Shown here in pieces: positions 27,252 to 36,039 of a stretch of 64,000 nucleotides of DNA. This DNA is from Janthinobacterium agaricidamnosum. Lineage in GTDB: Bacteria; Pseudomonadota; Gammaproteobacteria; Burkholderiales; Burkholderiaceae_D. The notes under the pieces are model-generated. The model ran no database searches. It was given only the letters and a program-made list of their open reading frames with translations, and was not told the DNA's origin. The translations under genes and the position numbers were made by a program. Location of the stretch: contig NZ_CP033019.1 of assembly GCF_003667705.1 (NCBI RefSeq), forward strand, positions 5,456,001 through 5,520,000, in the 5' to 3' direction. Position 1 is the stretch's first letter; every line of letters begins with the position of its first letter.

Positions 27252-28862
27252 ATGCACCTAGTACCATTTCGCTACCTGACCTTCATTGCGACGGCAGCCA
27301 TCTTTGTCCTGTCCCTGTTTTACTATGACCATTACTGGCTGCCCGTGCTGGCCGGTGCGCTGACCCTGGTCGGCATCAGCGACCTGCTGCAAACGAAGCG
27401 CGCCCTGCGCCGCAACTACCCCATCCTCGCCCATTTCCGCTTCTTTTTTGAGAGCATCCGCCCCGAAATCCGCCAGTATTTCCTGGAAAGCGACAGCGAG
27501 GCGACGCCGTTTTCGCGCAGCCAGCGCAGCATCGTCTACCAGCGCGCCAAGGAGCAGACGGACAAGCGCCCGTTCGGCACCCAGCTCGACGTGTATGAAG
27601 CAGGCTACGAATGGATCAACCACTCCATCGCTCCCGCCAAGGTCACGGGCCACGATTTCCGCATCGAGATCGGCAACCATCCGGACTGCCCGCGCGCCAA
27701 GCCGTATTCGGCCAGCGTCTTCAATATTTCGGCGATGAGCTTTGGCGCCCTGTCGGCCAACGCCATCCTGGCCCTGAACGGCGGCGCGCGCAGCGGCGGC
27801 TTCATGCACGACACGGGCGAAGGCAGCATCAGCCCCTACCACCGCGAAAACGGCGGCGACCTGGTGTGGGAAATCGGTTCCGGCTACTTCGGCTGCCGCA
27901 ACCAGGACGGCACGTTTTCGGAAGAGCGCTTCATCGCCAACGCCAGCTCGGAGCAGGTCAAGATGATCGAGCTGAAAATGTCGCAAGGCGCCAAACCGGG
28001 CCACGGCGGCGTGCTGCCCGGTCCGAAAGTGACGATCGAGATCGCCACCACGCGCGGCGTGATGGTGGGCGAGGATTGCGTCTCGCCGGCCGCGCACAGC
28101 GCCTTTTCCACGCCACGGGAAATGCTGCATTTTATCAACCGCCTGCGCACGCTCTCGGGCGGCAAGCCGACGGGCTTCAAGCTGGCCATCGGCCATCCGT
28201 GGGAATTCTTCGCCATCGTGAAAGCCATGCTGGAAACGGGCATCACGCCCGACTTCATCGTCGTCGACGGCAGCGAAGGGGGAACGGGCGCGGCGCCCCT
28301 GGAATTCACGGACCACGTGGGCACGCCACTGCAGGAAGCGCTGGTACTCGTGCATAACACTCTCGTGGGCGCCAACCTGCGCGCGAAGATCAAGATCGGC
28401 TGCTCGGGCAAGATCATCACGGCCTTCGACATTGCCCGCTTGCTGGCGCTGGGCGCCGACTGGTGCAATTCGGCGCGCGGCTTCATGTTCGCGCTGGGCT
28501 GCATCCAGTCGCAAAGCTGCCACACGGACCGCTGCCCCACGGGCGTGGCCACGCAAGACCCGCAGCGCCAGCGCGCGCTGGTGGTGCCCGACAAGATCGC
28601 CCGCGTGGCGCACTTCCATCAGAACACCATGAAGGCGCTGGCCGAACTGATCGCCGCCGCCGGCCTGGCGCATCCGCAGGAACTGCGTCCGCACCACCTG
28701 GTGCGGCGCATCTCGCCGAACCAGGTGAAACTGGCGTCCGCCCTGCTGCCCTTCCTGGAAGCGGGCCAGTTGCTCGACCCGAGCCAGCTGCCGCAGCTGC
28801 CGCCCGTGTTCGGTCTGTACTGGCCCAAGGCGCAATCGGCCTCGTTCCAGCGCCTCGATTGA
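27252..28862 (+). CDS. FMN-binding glutamate synthase-like protein
   Basis: 536 residues. CCGGAG five bases before the ATG at 27252 supports this start over a GTG six bases upstream. Two N-terminal membrane helices (FIATAAIFVLSLFYYDHYW) precede a GltB-type (beta/alpha)8 domain: FNISAMSFGALSANAI (about 160), GEGSISPYH, KPGHGGVLPG, DFIVVDGSEGGTGAAPLEF (about 335) and the Cys cluster CIQSQSCHTDRCPTGVAT (about 415) that resembles the 3Fe-4S site of glutamate synthase. The glutaminase domain is absent, so it is not a complete GOGAT. Membrane anchoring suggests an oxidoreductase of unknown substrate. Confidence 0.88.
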   Translation: MHLVPFRYLTFIATAAIFVLSLFYYDHYWLPVLAGALTLVGISDLLQTKRALRRNYPILAHFRFFFESIRPEIRQYFLESDSEATPFSRSQRSIVYQRAKEQTDKRPFGTQLDVYEAGYEWINHSIAPAKVTGHDFRIEIGNHPDCPRAKPYSASVFNISAMSFGALSANAILALNGGARSGGFMHDTGEGSISPYHRENGGDLVWEIGSGYFGCRNQDGTFSEERFIANASSEQVKMIELKMSQGAKPGHGGVLPGPKVTIEIATTRGVMVGEDCVSPAAHSAFSTPREMLHFINRLRTLSGGKPTGFKLAIGHPWEFFAIVKAMLETGITPDFIVVDGSEGGTGAAPLEFTDHVGTPLQEALVLVHNTLVGANLRAKIKIGCSGKIITAFDIARLLALGADWCNSARGFMFALGCIQSQSCHTDRCPTGVATQDPQRQRALVVPDKIARVAHFHQNTMKALAELIAAAGLAHPQELRPHHLVRRISPNQVKLASALLPFLEAGQLLDPSQLPQLPPVFGLYWPKAQSASFQRLD

Positions 28863-28869
28863 TACGGTG

Positions 28870-28913
28870 TTTGCGCAAGTGGAGCAATACCACTTAATAA
28901 CCACTTGCGCAAA
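28870..28913. promoter_or_regulatory. Long-spaced perfect inverted repeat upstream of the GH3 gene
   Basis: Arms TTTGCGCAAGTGG (28870-28882) and CCACTTGCGCAAA (28901-28913) are perfect over 13 bp with an 18-bp spacer. Each arm contains the palindrome TTGCGCAA, 34 bp apart centre to centre. A CCACTT in the spacer gives an alternative closer pairing. No T-run follows on either strand, so it does not look like a terminator. It could be an operator for the downstream gene (start 29044). Part of it recurs at 37847. Confidence 0.5.
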
Positions 28914-29043
28914 AACCCAAATCCAATACAATACCAAAACAAGTACAAAACCAAGGCAGCTTTTCCGGTGACCGCCACGATGCGCCACCACGGTGCCAGA
29001 ATACGTATGCCGTCGTCACAATCAATACCGGAGGAGTTGCAGC

Positions 29044-30585
29044 ATGGAGCAGGGTTTGCGCGAGAAAATAGGACAGTTGTTCATGGTGGGATTCGACGCC
29101 CTGCAGGCGGACGAGCATATCAAGACCTTGATACGCGAAAAGAAGGTAGGCGGCGTGATCCTGTTCCGCCGCAACGTGCACACGCCCGCGCAAGTGTCGG
29201 CCCTGTGCCGCGAACTGCAGGAGATCAACGCGGAAGTGTCCGACATCCCGCTCTTGATCTCCATCGATCAGGAAGGCGGCATGGTGATGCGCATCGAGCA
29301 GGGCGTCACGCCGATTCCCGCGGCGATGGCCTTCCAGGCGGCCGGCTCCATCGAAGACTGCGAACGCATGAACCAGATCAGCGGCGATGAGATGCGCCAG
29401 GTGGGCATCAATATGCTGCTCGCGCCCGTGCTGGACGTGAACAACAACCGCAACAACCCCGTCATCGGCGTGCGCGCGTATGGCGAGGATGCCGCCACCG
29501 TCATCGACTACGGCATGGCCGCCATGCGCGGCCAGCGCGCCAGCGGCGTGGCCGTCACCGCCAAGCACTTCCCCGGCCACGGCGACACGGCCATCGACAC
29601 GCATTACGCCATGGCGCTGGTCCCGCACGACAAGGAACGCCTGCGCGCCGTGGAACTGGCGCCGTTCCGCGCGGCGATTGCCGGCGGCGTGGACGCCATC
29701 ATGACGGCGCACGTGGTCTTCCCCGCCTTCGAGGCCGACACCAGCGTGCCGGCGACGCTCTCAAAAGGCGTGCTGACGGACCTGCTGCGCGGTGAAATGC
29801 AATACAAGGGCGTGGTCATCACCGATTGCCTGGAAATGGCGGCCATCGCCGACGGCATCGGCATCGCCCGGGGCGCCATCGCCACCTTGCAGGCGGGCGC
29901 CGACATCGTCCTCATCTCGCACCGCGAAGCGCAGCAGACGGCGGCCATCGAGGCCGTCATCGCCGCCGTGGAGCGCGGCGACATTGCGATCTCCCGCATC
30001 GACGCGGCTTGCGCGCGCGTGGCGGAACTCAAGCGCAACCGCGCCGTGCGCGACTGGCGCGAACGTCCTGTCGCCCCGCCGGCGCTGATGCAGCCGGCCG
30101 CCATGGCCCTGTCGCAGCTGCTGCAAAAGGCGGCGCTGCGCGTGCAGGGCGGCTACCGCCCGCTCGACGCCAGCCTGCCCGTGACCCTGCTGACGGTGGA
30201 AGTGCGCTCGCGCAGCGAGATCGACGAAGTGGCGCTGGGCCGCAACAAGGAAGCGCGCAGCTCGATGCTGCCGGCCCTGCTCGAAGCGGGTCTGGACGTG
30301 AGCGAATATGCCTTGTCGGCCGAAGCGCTGGACGACGAGGTCAACGAAGCCATCGCCTTTGCGCAAGGCGCGCGGCAGATCGTGCTGCAAACGTATAACG
30401 CCATGTTCGTCGACGGCCAGCGCCGCCTGGTCGAAGCCCTGCCGCACGATAAACTGTGGCTGGTGGCGGGCCGTTTGCCCTACGACCTGGACCTGGCGCC
30501 CCACGCGCAAGGCCGCCTGGCCGCCTTCGGCTGCCGTCCTGCCGCGCTGGTGCCCGTCGTCGACAAGCTGGCCGGCAAGGCGTAA
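29044..30585 (+). CDS. GH3-family beta-N-acetylhexosaminidase-like enzyme (NagZ-related)
   Basis: 513 residues, with GGAGGAG ahead of the ATG. The GH3 N-domain carries the NagZ-type motif KHFPGHGDTAIDTH (about 178-191), which includes the His/Asp acid-base pair of that branch, and the nucleophile region VVITDCLEMAAIAD (about 258, Asp). IDQEGGMVMRI near 77 also fits. About 170 C-terminal residues extend beyond typical ~340-residue NagZ. There is no signal peptide, so it should act in the cytoplasm, perhaps on muropeptides (recycling, with amgK-murU 16 kb away) or chito-oligosaccharides. Exact specificity is uncertain. Confidence 0.85.
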   Translation: MEQGLREKIGQLFMVGFDALQADEHIKTLIREKKVGGVILFRRNVHTPAQVSALCRELQEINAEVSDIPLLISIDQEGGMVMRIEQGVTPIPAAMAFQAAGSIEDCERMNQISGDEMRQVGINMLLAPVLDVNNNRNNPVIGVRAYGEDAATVIDYGMAAMRGQRASGVAVTAKHFPGHGDTAIDTHYAMALVPHDKERLRAVELAPFRAAIAGGVDAIMTAHVVFPAFEADTSVPATLSKGVLTDLLRGEMQYKGVVITDCLEMAAIADGIGIARGAIATLQAGADIVLISHREAQQTAAIEAVIAAVERGDIAISRIDAACARVAELKRNRAVRDWRERPVAPPALMQPAAMALSQLLQKAALRVQGGYRPLDASLPVTLLTVEVRSRSEIDEVALGRNKEARSSMLPALLEAGLDVSEYALSAEALDDEVNEAIAFAQGARQIVLQTYNAMFVDGQRRLVEALPHDKLWLVAGRLPYDLDLAPHAQGRLAAFGCRPAALVPVVDKLAGKA

Positions 30586-30606
30586 AGCCACGCCGTCCTC
30601 CTGCAC

Positions 30607-30633
30607 ATGCCGGGAATTGCCCGGCATTTTTTT
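30607..30633 (+). terminator. Intrinsic terminator after the GH3 gene
   Basis: Stem ATGCCGGG (30607-30614) / CCCGGCAT (30620-30627) with a five-base loop, followed by seven T including the last stem base. Strong rho-independent form. Confidence 0.9.
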
Positions 30634-31621
30634 ATGCCGCGTCGCACTCGAAGCGCACGCCCGTCATCTGCTCGCTGAGCGCCCATAGCCGGCGTGCCTG
30701 CGCGGGGTCGGCCGCCCAGCGCCGCACGCCCGGCCCCGTGCTGTCGTCCGCCGCCAGGGTAGCGATATCGCAATCCTCGCAATACACGCCGCCCAGACCC
30801 TCGAGCTGCGCGCTGGTGGCGCACCAGACGGCGGTGGCGGCGCCCTGCGCCACACTCTTGAAACCCGATTGCGGCGGCGGATTCACCTGGCCCTCGTCAT
30901 CGAGCGCCCCGACCCGGCGCAAGTCGTCGCGGTCCAGATGGCGCACCAGCGGCGTCAGGATGGCGCCCGGATGCAGCGAGAAGGCGCGCACGCCGTGCGC
31001 CGCAGAACGCCGATCCAGCTCCACGGCAAACAAGGCATTGGCGCTTTTCGACTGCGCATACGCGCGCCATTTATCGTACGGCTGGCGCAGGAAATGCGGG
31101 TCATCCAGGTCAGTGGCGGCCTGCCGGTGTCCCAGCGACGACACGCACACCACGCGCGCGCCCCGCGCCTGCCGCAGGGCGGGCCACAGGCGTGCCGTCA
31201 GCTGGAAATGCCCCAGGTGATTCGTCGCGAACTGCGCCTCGTAGCCACGCGCATCGCGCAGCAAGGGCGTGGCCATGATGCCGGCGCCGTTGACCAGCAC
31301 GTGCAAGGCGCGGCCGGTGGCAAGAAAGGCGGCGGCAAAGGCGTCGATCGATTGCGGATCGAGCAGGTCGAGCGCGGCGATTTCCACGCCGGCCATACCG
31401 TCCAGGGCCGCTTGCGCCTGATGCGGGTCGCGCGCCGGCACCAGTACCCTGGCACCGGCACCGGCCAGCACGCGTACCGTTTCCAGCCCCAGGCCCGACG
31501 CGCCGCCCGTGACGATGGCCTGCATGCCGGACAGGTCGCGCCCGGCCAGCGCCTCGGTGGCGGTCGTGGCGGCATCAAAACCGCAGCGCAGGGGAGTTTG
31601 TTTGTTGTCGATACTGTCCAT
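30632..31621 (-). CDS. Short-chain dehydrogenase/reductase
   Basis: 329 residues from the ATG at 31621. The cofactor motif is TGGASGLG (about 40-47), followed by VNGAGIM, the Ser in VCVSSLGH and catalytic YAQSK. The long C-terminal part resembles retinol dehydrogenase/WW-oxidoreductase-like SDRs. It is divergent from an AraC regulator with 129 bp between and is probably its target. Substrate not inferable. The open frame extends further upstream in antisense to the AraC gene, which I reject. Confidence 0.9.
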   Translation of the reverse strand: MDSIDNKQTPLRCGFDAATTATEALAGRDLSGMQAIVTGGASGLGLETVRVLAGAGARVLVPARDPHQAQAALDGMAGVEIAALDLLDPQSIDAFAAAFLATGRALHVLVNGAGIMATPLLRDARGYEAQFATNHLGHFQLTARLWPALRQARGARVVCVSSLGHRQAATDLDDPHFLRQPYDKWRAYAQSKSANALFAVELDRRSAAHGVRAFSLHPGAILTPLVRHLDRDDLRRVGALDDEGQVNPPPQSGFKSVAQGAATAVWCATSAQLEGLGGVYCEDCDIATLAADDSTGPGVRRWAADPAQARRLWALSEQMTGVRFECDAA

Positions 31622-31750
31622 TGGATCGGCCTTTGCAAGTGGCGCCAGTCCGAATGGCTGGCGAGATGGATATGTTGCGCGCAAAGAACCGGACTGTGAA
31701 TGGCGTAAAATCTTCAACACTATCGCCATCGTCCAGAATTGAACCCCGCC

Positions 31751-32671
31751 ATGGATTTGCTCTCCGATGTACTCTCGCTGTTTGATACGCGCAGTTCCTA
31801 TTTTGCCGGCCTGAAGGCGGGCGGCGAGTGGGCCATCGACTTTCCGCCACCGGACGGCATCAAGTTCAACGCCGTGATCGAAGGCGGTTGCTGGCTGACG
31901 GTCGCGGGCATCGACGCTCCCGTGCAGCTGCAGACGGGCGACTGCTTCCTGCTGGCGTCGGGGCGCGCGTTCACCCTGGCCAGCACACCCGGCTTGCCGG
32001 CCGCGCCAGCGCTGGACGTATATCGGCACACGCAGCAGGGTGTGGCCCGCCACGGCGCGCCGCGGCACGATTTTTTTCTCATCGGCGGACGCTTCAGCTT
32101 TGGCGACGAAGCGGCCATCCTGCTCGACTGCCTGCCGCCGCTGCTGCACGTGCGCGGCGATACGGACCAGGCCAGCGTGCTGCACTGGGCCTTGCAACGC
32201 CTGGCGCAGGAACTACAGGCGACGGCGCCCGGCGCGGCGCTGATGACGCGCCACCTGGGCCACATGATGCTGCTGCAGATGCTGCGCCAGTATCTGGCAG
32301 CGCAGGCCTCGCACCCGGCAGGCTGGCTGTTCGCGCTGGCCGATCCCCGGCTGCGCGCGGCCATCGAGGCCATGCATGCGCAACCGGCCCACCGCTGGAC
32401 CTTGGCGCAGCTGGCCGCCGTCGCGGGCCAGTCGCGCTCCGCCTTTGCCGTGCATTTCAAGAACAGGGCGGGCGTGACGCCGCTCGACTACCTGCTGCGC
32501 TGGCGCATGCGCCTGGCCACGCGGCGCCTGAAGGACAGCGGTGCGCCCATCGCCGCGATCGCGCAGGCGCTGGGCTACGATTCCGACAGCGCCTTCAGCC
32601 ACGCCTTCAAACGCGTCATGGCCTGCTCGCCGCGCCAGTACCGGCTGCGCCACGCGGGCGCGCAGGCGTAA
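31751..32671 (+). CDS. AraC-family regulator with cupin-type N-domain
   Basis: 306 residues from the ATG at 31751 (a TTG four codons earlier is possible). The N-terminal half (about 10-190) is the cupin_6-like sensing domain (KFNAVIEGGCWLTVAG, LQTGDCFLLASGRAF). The C-terminal ~100 residues hold the double HTH (WTLAQLAAVAGQSRSAFAVHF, split here, then AIAQALGYDSDSAFSHAFKR). Such regulators commonly control an adjacent divergent SDR or oxidoreductase gene, as here. A bidirectional terminator follows. Confidence 0.93.
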   Translation: MDLLSDVLSLFDTRSSYFAGLKAGGEWAIDFPPPDGIKFNAVIEGGCWLTVAGIDAPVQLQTGDCFLLASGRAFTLASTPGLPAAPALDVYRHTQQGVARHGAPRHDFFLIGGRFSFGDEAAILLDCLPPLLHVRGDTDQASVLHWALQRLAQELQATAPGAALMTRHLGHMMLLQMLRQYLAAQASHPAGWLFALADPRLRAAIEAMHAQPAHRWTLAQLAAVAGQSRSAFAVHFKNRAGVTPLDYLLRWRMRLATRRLKDSGAPIAAIAQALGYDSDSAFSHAFKRVMACSPRQYRLRHAGAQA

Positions 32672-32673
32672 AA

Positions 32674-32693
32674 AAACCCGCGGTGGCGGGTTT
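32674..32693. terminator. Bidirectional terminator
   Basis: AAACCCGC (32674-32681) / GCGGGTTT (32686-32693) with a GGTG loop. The A-run at 32671-32676 gives T's on the minus strand, so it can end both the AraC gene and the small minus-strand gene. Confidence 0.85.
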
Positions 32694-32706
32694 GAACAAT
32701 ACAGGC

Positions 32707-32868
32707 TCAGCGCGCCGCGACGGGTGGCAGGGCCGCCACCGCCAGCAAGGCAAAGGGTGCGAGGACCAGGCCGATGCCGAACCAGAGTCCCCCGTGGCGG
32801 CCGCGCCGGCTGGCCAGCAGCCAGGTAGCGATCGCAAACAAAAACATGAAGATCAACAGTATCGCCAT
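32707..32868 (-). CDS. Small two-helix membrane protein
   Basis: 53 residues, start at the ATG at 32868 because AAGGAG lies five bases before it. Helix one is AILLIFMFLFAIATWLLA (about 2-19), then a basic loop SRRGRHGG, then helix two GIGLVLAPFALLAVAAL. Not assigned to a known family. It is followed by a terminator and preceded by 64 bp to the Feo operon end, so it may be a separate unit. Confidence 0.6.
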   Translation of the reverse strand: MAILLIFMFLFAIATWLLASRRGRHGGLWFGIGLVLAPFALLAVAALPPVAAR

Positions 32869-32932
32869 TGCCACTCCTTGCCATGCGGAAAGCCCAGTGT
32901 AGCCCACGGGCACGCCCGTGACCAGACGTACA

Positions 32933-33214
32933 TCAATCCTGGCGCTGCACCTGCATCAGGATCACGCGCTTTCTGCTGCCGTCGGCCGGCGGCGTGGCGG
33001 ACGGTGGCGGCGGACTGTCGCAGGAGCCGCAGGAACCGCAGCCGCTGCCGCAGCCCGGCGCCACCTTGAAGAAGGTCGACATCTTCGCCTCATCGAGGCC
33101 GCAGCGCACCAGGCCGCGCACGATGGCGCGGCGCACGCCCGCCGGCAGGTACTTGGTCGAAAAATGCAGCAGCGCGGCTGCGACGATCAGGGCGACGATG
33201 AGGGTTTGCCACAT
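32933..33214 (-). CDS. FeoB-associated Cys-rich membrane protein
   Basis: 93 residues from the ATG at 33214. One N-terminal membrane helix (WQTLIVALIVAAALLHF) is followed by a basic stretch and the Cys-rich segment CGSGCGSCGSCDS (about 55-67). The RBS TAGGAG overlaps the feoB stop codon, so translation is linked to feoB. Small Cys-rich proteins at this position replace FeoC in many bacteria. The Cys cluster could bind iron or an iron-sulphur centre; that is inference. Confidence 0.82.
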   Translation of the reverse strand: MWQTLIVALIVAAALLHFSTKYLPAGVRRAIVRGLVRCGLDEAKMSTFFKVAPGCGSGCGSCGSCDSPPPPSATPPADGSRKRVILMQVQRQD

Positions 33215-33222
33215 GGTTTCTC

Positions 33223-35123
33223 CTAAGCGCCCAGCAACAGGGCGACGCGGTACGTGATGAACGAGGCGGCATACGCGAGGGCGAACATATAGCCGGCCAT
33301 CAGCAGCGGATAGCGCCAGCCGCCCGTTTCGCGTTTCACCACGGAGAGGGTCGACAGGCACTGCGGCGCGAACACATACCAGGCCAGCAATGACAATGCA
33401 GTGGCCATCGACCACGAATGGGCGATCAGCGGTTCCAGGGTGGACGCCAGCGCGTCGCCCGTTTGCGACAGCGCATACACGGTGCCCAGGGCACCGACGG
33501 CCACTTCGCGCGCCGCCATGCCCGGCACCAGCGCGATGCAGATCTGCCAGTTGAAGCCGATGGGCGCGAAGATCACTTCCAGACCGCGGCCCAGGATACC
33601 GGCCAGGCTGTAATAGATGGGCGGATGGATCGCGTTGTCCGGCGCGCCGGGGAAGGTGCTGAGGAACCACAGGATGATCATCAGGCTCAGGATGATGGTA
33701 CCGACGCGCGTGAGGAAGATCTTCGCGCGCTCCCACAGGCTGACGGCCAGGTTGCGCAGATGCGGCCAGTGGTAGGCCGGCAATTCCAGCAGCAGCGGCT
33801 GGTTACCGCGCACGCCCATGCTGCGCTTCATGACCCAGGCCACGGCCATGGCCGAGATGATGCCGGCGAAGTACAGCACGAACAGCACCAGGCCTTGCAG
33901 GCTCAGATAGCCCCACACCTGGCGCTGGGGAATGAAGGCGGCGATGATCAGCGCATACACGGGCAGGCGCGCCGAGCACGTCATCAGCGGCGCGATCATG
34001 ATGGTAACGAGGCGGTCGCGCGGATTCTGGATGGTGCGCGCCGCCATCACGCCGGGGATGGCGCAGGCAAAGCTCGACAGCAGCGGGATGAAGGCGCGGC
34101 CCGACAGGCCCACGCCGCCCATCAGGCGGTCCAGCAGGAAGGCCGCGCGCGGCAGGTAGCCGCAGTCTTCCAGGCTCAGGATAAAGAAGAACAGGATCAG
34201 GATTTGCGGCAGGAACACCAGCACGCTGCCGACGCCGCCGATGATGCCTTCGACCAGCAGGCTTTTCAGGTGGCCGTCGGGCATGTTCGCCGTCAGCAGG
34301 GCGCCCAGGTGGCCCACGCCGTCCGTGATCATTTCCATCGGCGTGGCGGCCCAGGCAAACACGGCCTGGAAGATCAGGAACATCAGCACGGCCAGGATGA
34401 TGGGGCCGAAGACGGGATGCAGCACCACGTCGTCGATCTTTTCCGTCAGGTTGCCGCTGTCGCGCGTGTCGTTGCTGACGGCGGCCAGGATGCGGCGCAC
34501 TTCGCGCTGCGTTTCTTCGACGGTCACGGCGTCGATGGCCGCCAGCGGTTTCGCTTCCACCGCAGGCAGCGGCAGCATGGCGTCGATGGCATCCAACAAG
34601 GCTTTTTCGCCATCGTGCTGCACCGCGACGGTTTCCACCACGGGCATGCCCAGTTCCTGCGACAGCCTGGCCGTGTCGATGAGTATGCCGCGCTTGCGCG
34701 CCACGTCCGTCATGTTCAGCGCCAGCAGCATGGGCAGGCCCAGGCGCTTGACTTCCAGCACCAGGCGCAGATTCAGGCGCAAATTGGTGGCATCGACCAC
34801 GCAGATGATGGCGTCCGGTCGTGGATCGCCGCGGCGCAGCCCCCCACCACGTCGCGCGTGATGGCTTCATCGGGCGTGGTGGCCGACAGGCTGTAGGCGC
34901 CCGGCAAATCGAGCACGCGCACGGGCTTGCCGCTTGGCGACGTGAAATGGCCTTCCTTGCGCTCGATGGTCACGCCGGCGTAGTTCGCCACTTTCTGGCG
35001 CGCGCCCGTCAAACGGTTGAACAGGGCCGTCTTGCCGCAGTTCGGATTGCCCAGCAAGGCGATTTGTGGCTGGTGCGGCGGCTTGTGCGCGCCCGCTTCC
35101 ACGATAGTTTCTACGGCACCCAT
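33223..35123 (-). pseudogene. feoB: Ferrous iron transporter FeoB, frameshifted in a G-tract
   Basis: Two frames together give a complete FeoB. The first (35123 down to ~34773) has the G-domain motifs GNPNCGKTALFNRL, YAGVTIERKEG (G2) and DLPGAYSL. After DEAITRDVVGG it leaves frame. The second frame resumes with RRGDPRPDAIICVVDATNL and has G4 NMTD and the membrane domain with both Gate regions (LLSSFACAIPG and MTCSARLPVYAL). The break is at a run of six C (plus strand, 34840-34845); one more or two fewer restores DVV..LRRGDPRPD. It may be a sequencing error, a true mutation, or slippage. FeoB imports Fe(II) across the inner membrane. feoA lies 2 bp upstream. Confidence 0.88.
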
Positions 35124-35125
35124 AT

Positions 35126-35410
35126 TTATTCCGGTTGAAGCAGCGGTTGAATCGTGATCAGCGCCGCTTCGAAGCGGCGCAGTGCGAACGTGGCATTGCC
35201 GACCTTGATGGCCAGCGGATCGCCGCCGGGAATACCGCGCTTGAGCATGCGGATTCGTTCGCCGGGAACGAATCCCAGCTCCATCAACCGGCGGACGAGG
35301 TCGACGCCGTCTTCCGTCTGTCCTGCCGCGTTGGGCGTGATATGCAACACCGTGCCGCTCTGGCCGACTGCCAGCGCGTCGAGCGTCATCAGGGGTGGAA
35401 CTAGAGTCAT
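35126..35410 (-). CDS. feoA: Ferrous iron transport accessory protein FeoA
   Basis: 94 residues from the ATG at 35410 (TTG two codons upstream is possible). It is a small SH3-like beta-barrel protein: LDALAVGQSGTVLHI, then RRLMELGFVPGERIRMLKR and DPLAIKVGNATFALRRFEA, all typical of FeoA. It is thought to bind FeoB and modulate transport. First gene of feoA-feoB-Cys-rich protein. Confidence 0.95.
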   Translation of the reverse strand: MTLVPPLMTLDALAVGQSGTVLHITPNAAGQTEDGVDLVRRLMELGFVPGERIRMLKRGIPGGDPLAIKVGNATFALRRFEAALITIQPLLQPE

Positions 35411-35573
35411 GAGCAAATTCCGTTCAAATTAAGAACACCGGGGACAGACTGCTGCGCCTGGCGCATGCCCTGATGTTGTGAGGTAAAACGCAACTGTTGC
35501 GCATTACCGACAAGCGGCCTTTCAATGTGTCCAGACGGCGACCGTCCGAGACAATACCAGCATTATAAACATG

Positions 35574-35592
35574 AATGCGAATTGTTTTTATT
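35574..35592. promoter_or_regulatory. Degenerate Fur-like site, feoA side
   Basis: AATGCGAATTGTTTTTATT resembles the AATGCGAAT-type half of Fur boxes in related bacteria, with a poor second half. Placed 164 bp upstream of feoA. Confidence 0.35.
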
Positions 35593-35734
35593 TAGCCCGG
35601 AGAGCCGCCCCTGCCAAGGGCTGCGCCATGCGCGCAAAGCGCAGATCAAGCTGCCGCGCCAGGCCGCCAACTGCCGCACACTTGATCAAAATCGCTTGCA
35701 TTGTCCTGCACTTTGCGCGACAATGAAACGTAAT

Positions 35735-35753
35735 GATAATGATTCTCATTAAA
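35735..35753 (+). promoter_or_regulatory. Fur box upstream of bfd
   Basis: GATAATGATTCTCATTAAA matches the 19-bp Fur consensus GATAATGATAATCATTATC at 15 positions. It lies 62 bp before the bfd ATG, as expected for repression of bfd by iron-loaded Fur. Confidence 0.85.
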
Positions 35754-35815
35754 ACACTAGCAACAATGCTTTCAAGCACTAGTGTCTGTTCATCCTCCAG
35801 CCAGAAGGTGTATCA

Positions 35816-36031
35816 ATGATTGTATGTGTCTGCAACAACATATCTGATCGTGAAATCCGTCAAGCCGTCGATCTTGGCCTGTCCAGCATGGCAGAACTGC
35901 GCCGCGACCTGGGCGTGGCCACCTGCTGCGGCAAATGCCACACCTGCGCGCGGGAAGTGCTGAACGATCACCTGAACGCCACCGTGGCGCTGCAAGAAAC
36001 CGTATTGATGCGAGCTGTACTGACAAACTAA
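35816..36031 (+). CDS. bfd: Bacterioferritin-associated ferredoxin
   Basis: 71 residues. The four [2Fe-2S] Cys ligands are visible as MIVCVCNN (CxC, residues 4 and 6) and CCGKCHTC (about 37-44). The fold is Fer2_BFD. Bfd reduces stored Fe(III) in bacterioferritin so that iron can leave. A Fur box lies upstream and bfr is 2 kb away. AGAAGG supports the start. The TonB-like gene begins 8 bp after its stop. Confidence 0.95.
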   Translation: MIVCVCNNISDREIRQAVDLGLSSMAELRRDLGVATCCGKCHTCAREVLNDHLNATVALQETVLMRAVLTN

Positions 36032-36039
36032 AGAAAGCG

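Larger units (their letters stand above)
35411..35815. promoter_or_regulatory. Divergent feoA / bfd control region
   Basis: 405 bp without a credible gene. It holds a strong Fur box near bfd (35735-35753), a degenerate Fur-like site (35574-35592) and a 13-bp palindrome CGCAACTGTTGCG (35489-35501) 79 bp upstream of feoA whose binding protein I cannot name. Several AT-rich stretches could serve as -10 elements, but I do not assign start sites. Confidence 0.6.

Noticed and set aside
28870..28913. Reading the inverted repeat as an intrinsic terminator of the FMN protein gene
   Set aside because: The spacer is 18 nt and neither arm is followed by T's.
31622..32197. Upstream extension of the SDR gene to a 521-residue product
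   Set aside because: It runs antisense through the AraC gene; the SDR start at 31621 gives a normal protein.
33418..34896. 492-residue plus-strand frame opposite feoB
   Set aside because: Gln/His/Asp-rich shadow; FeoB membrane motifs are clear on the minus strand.
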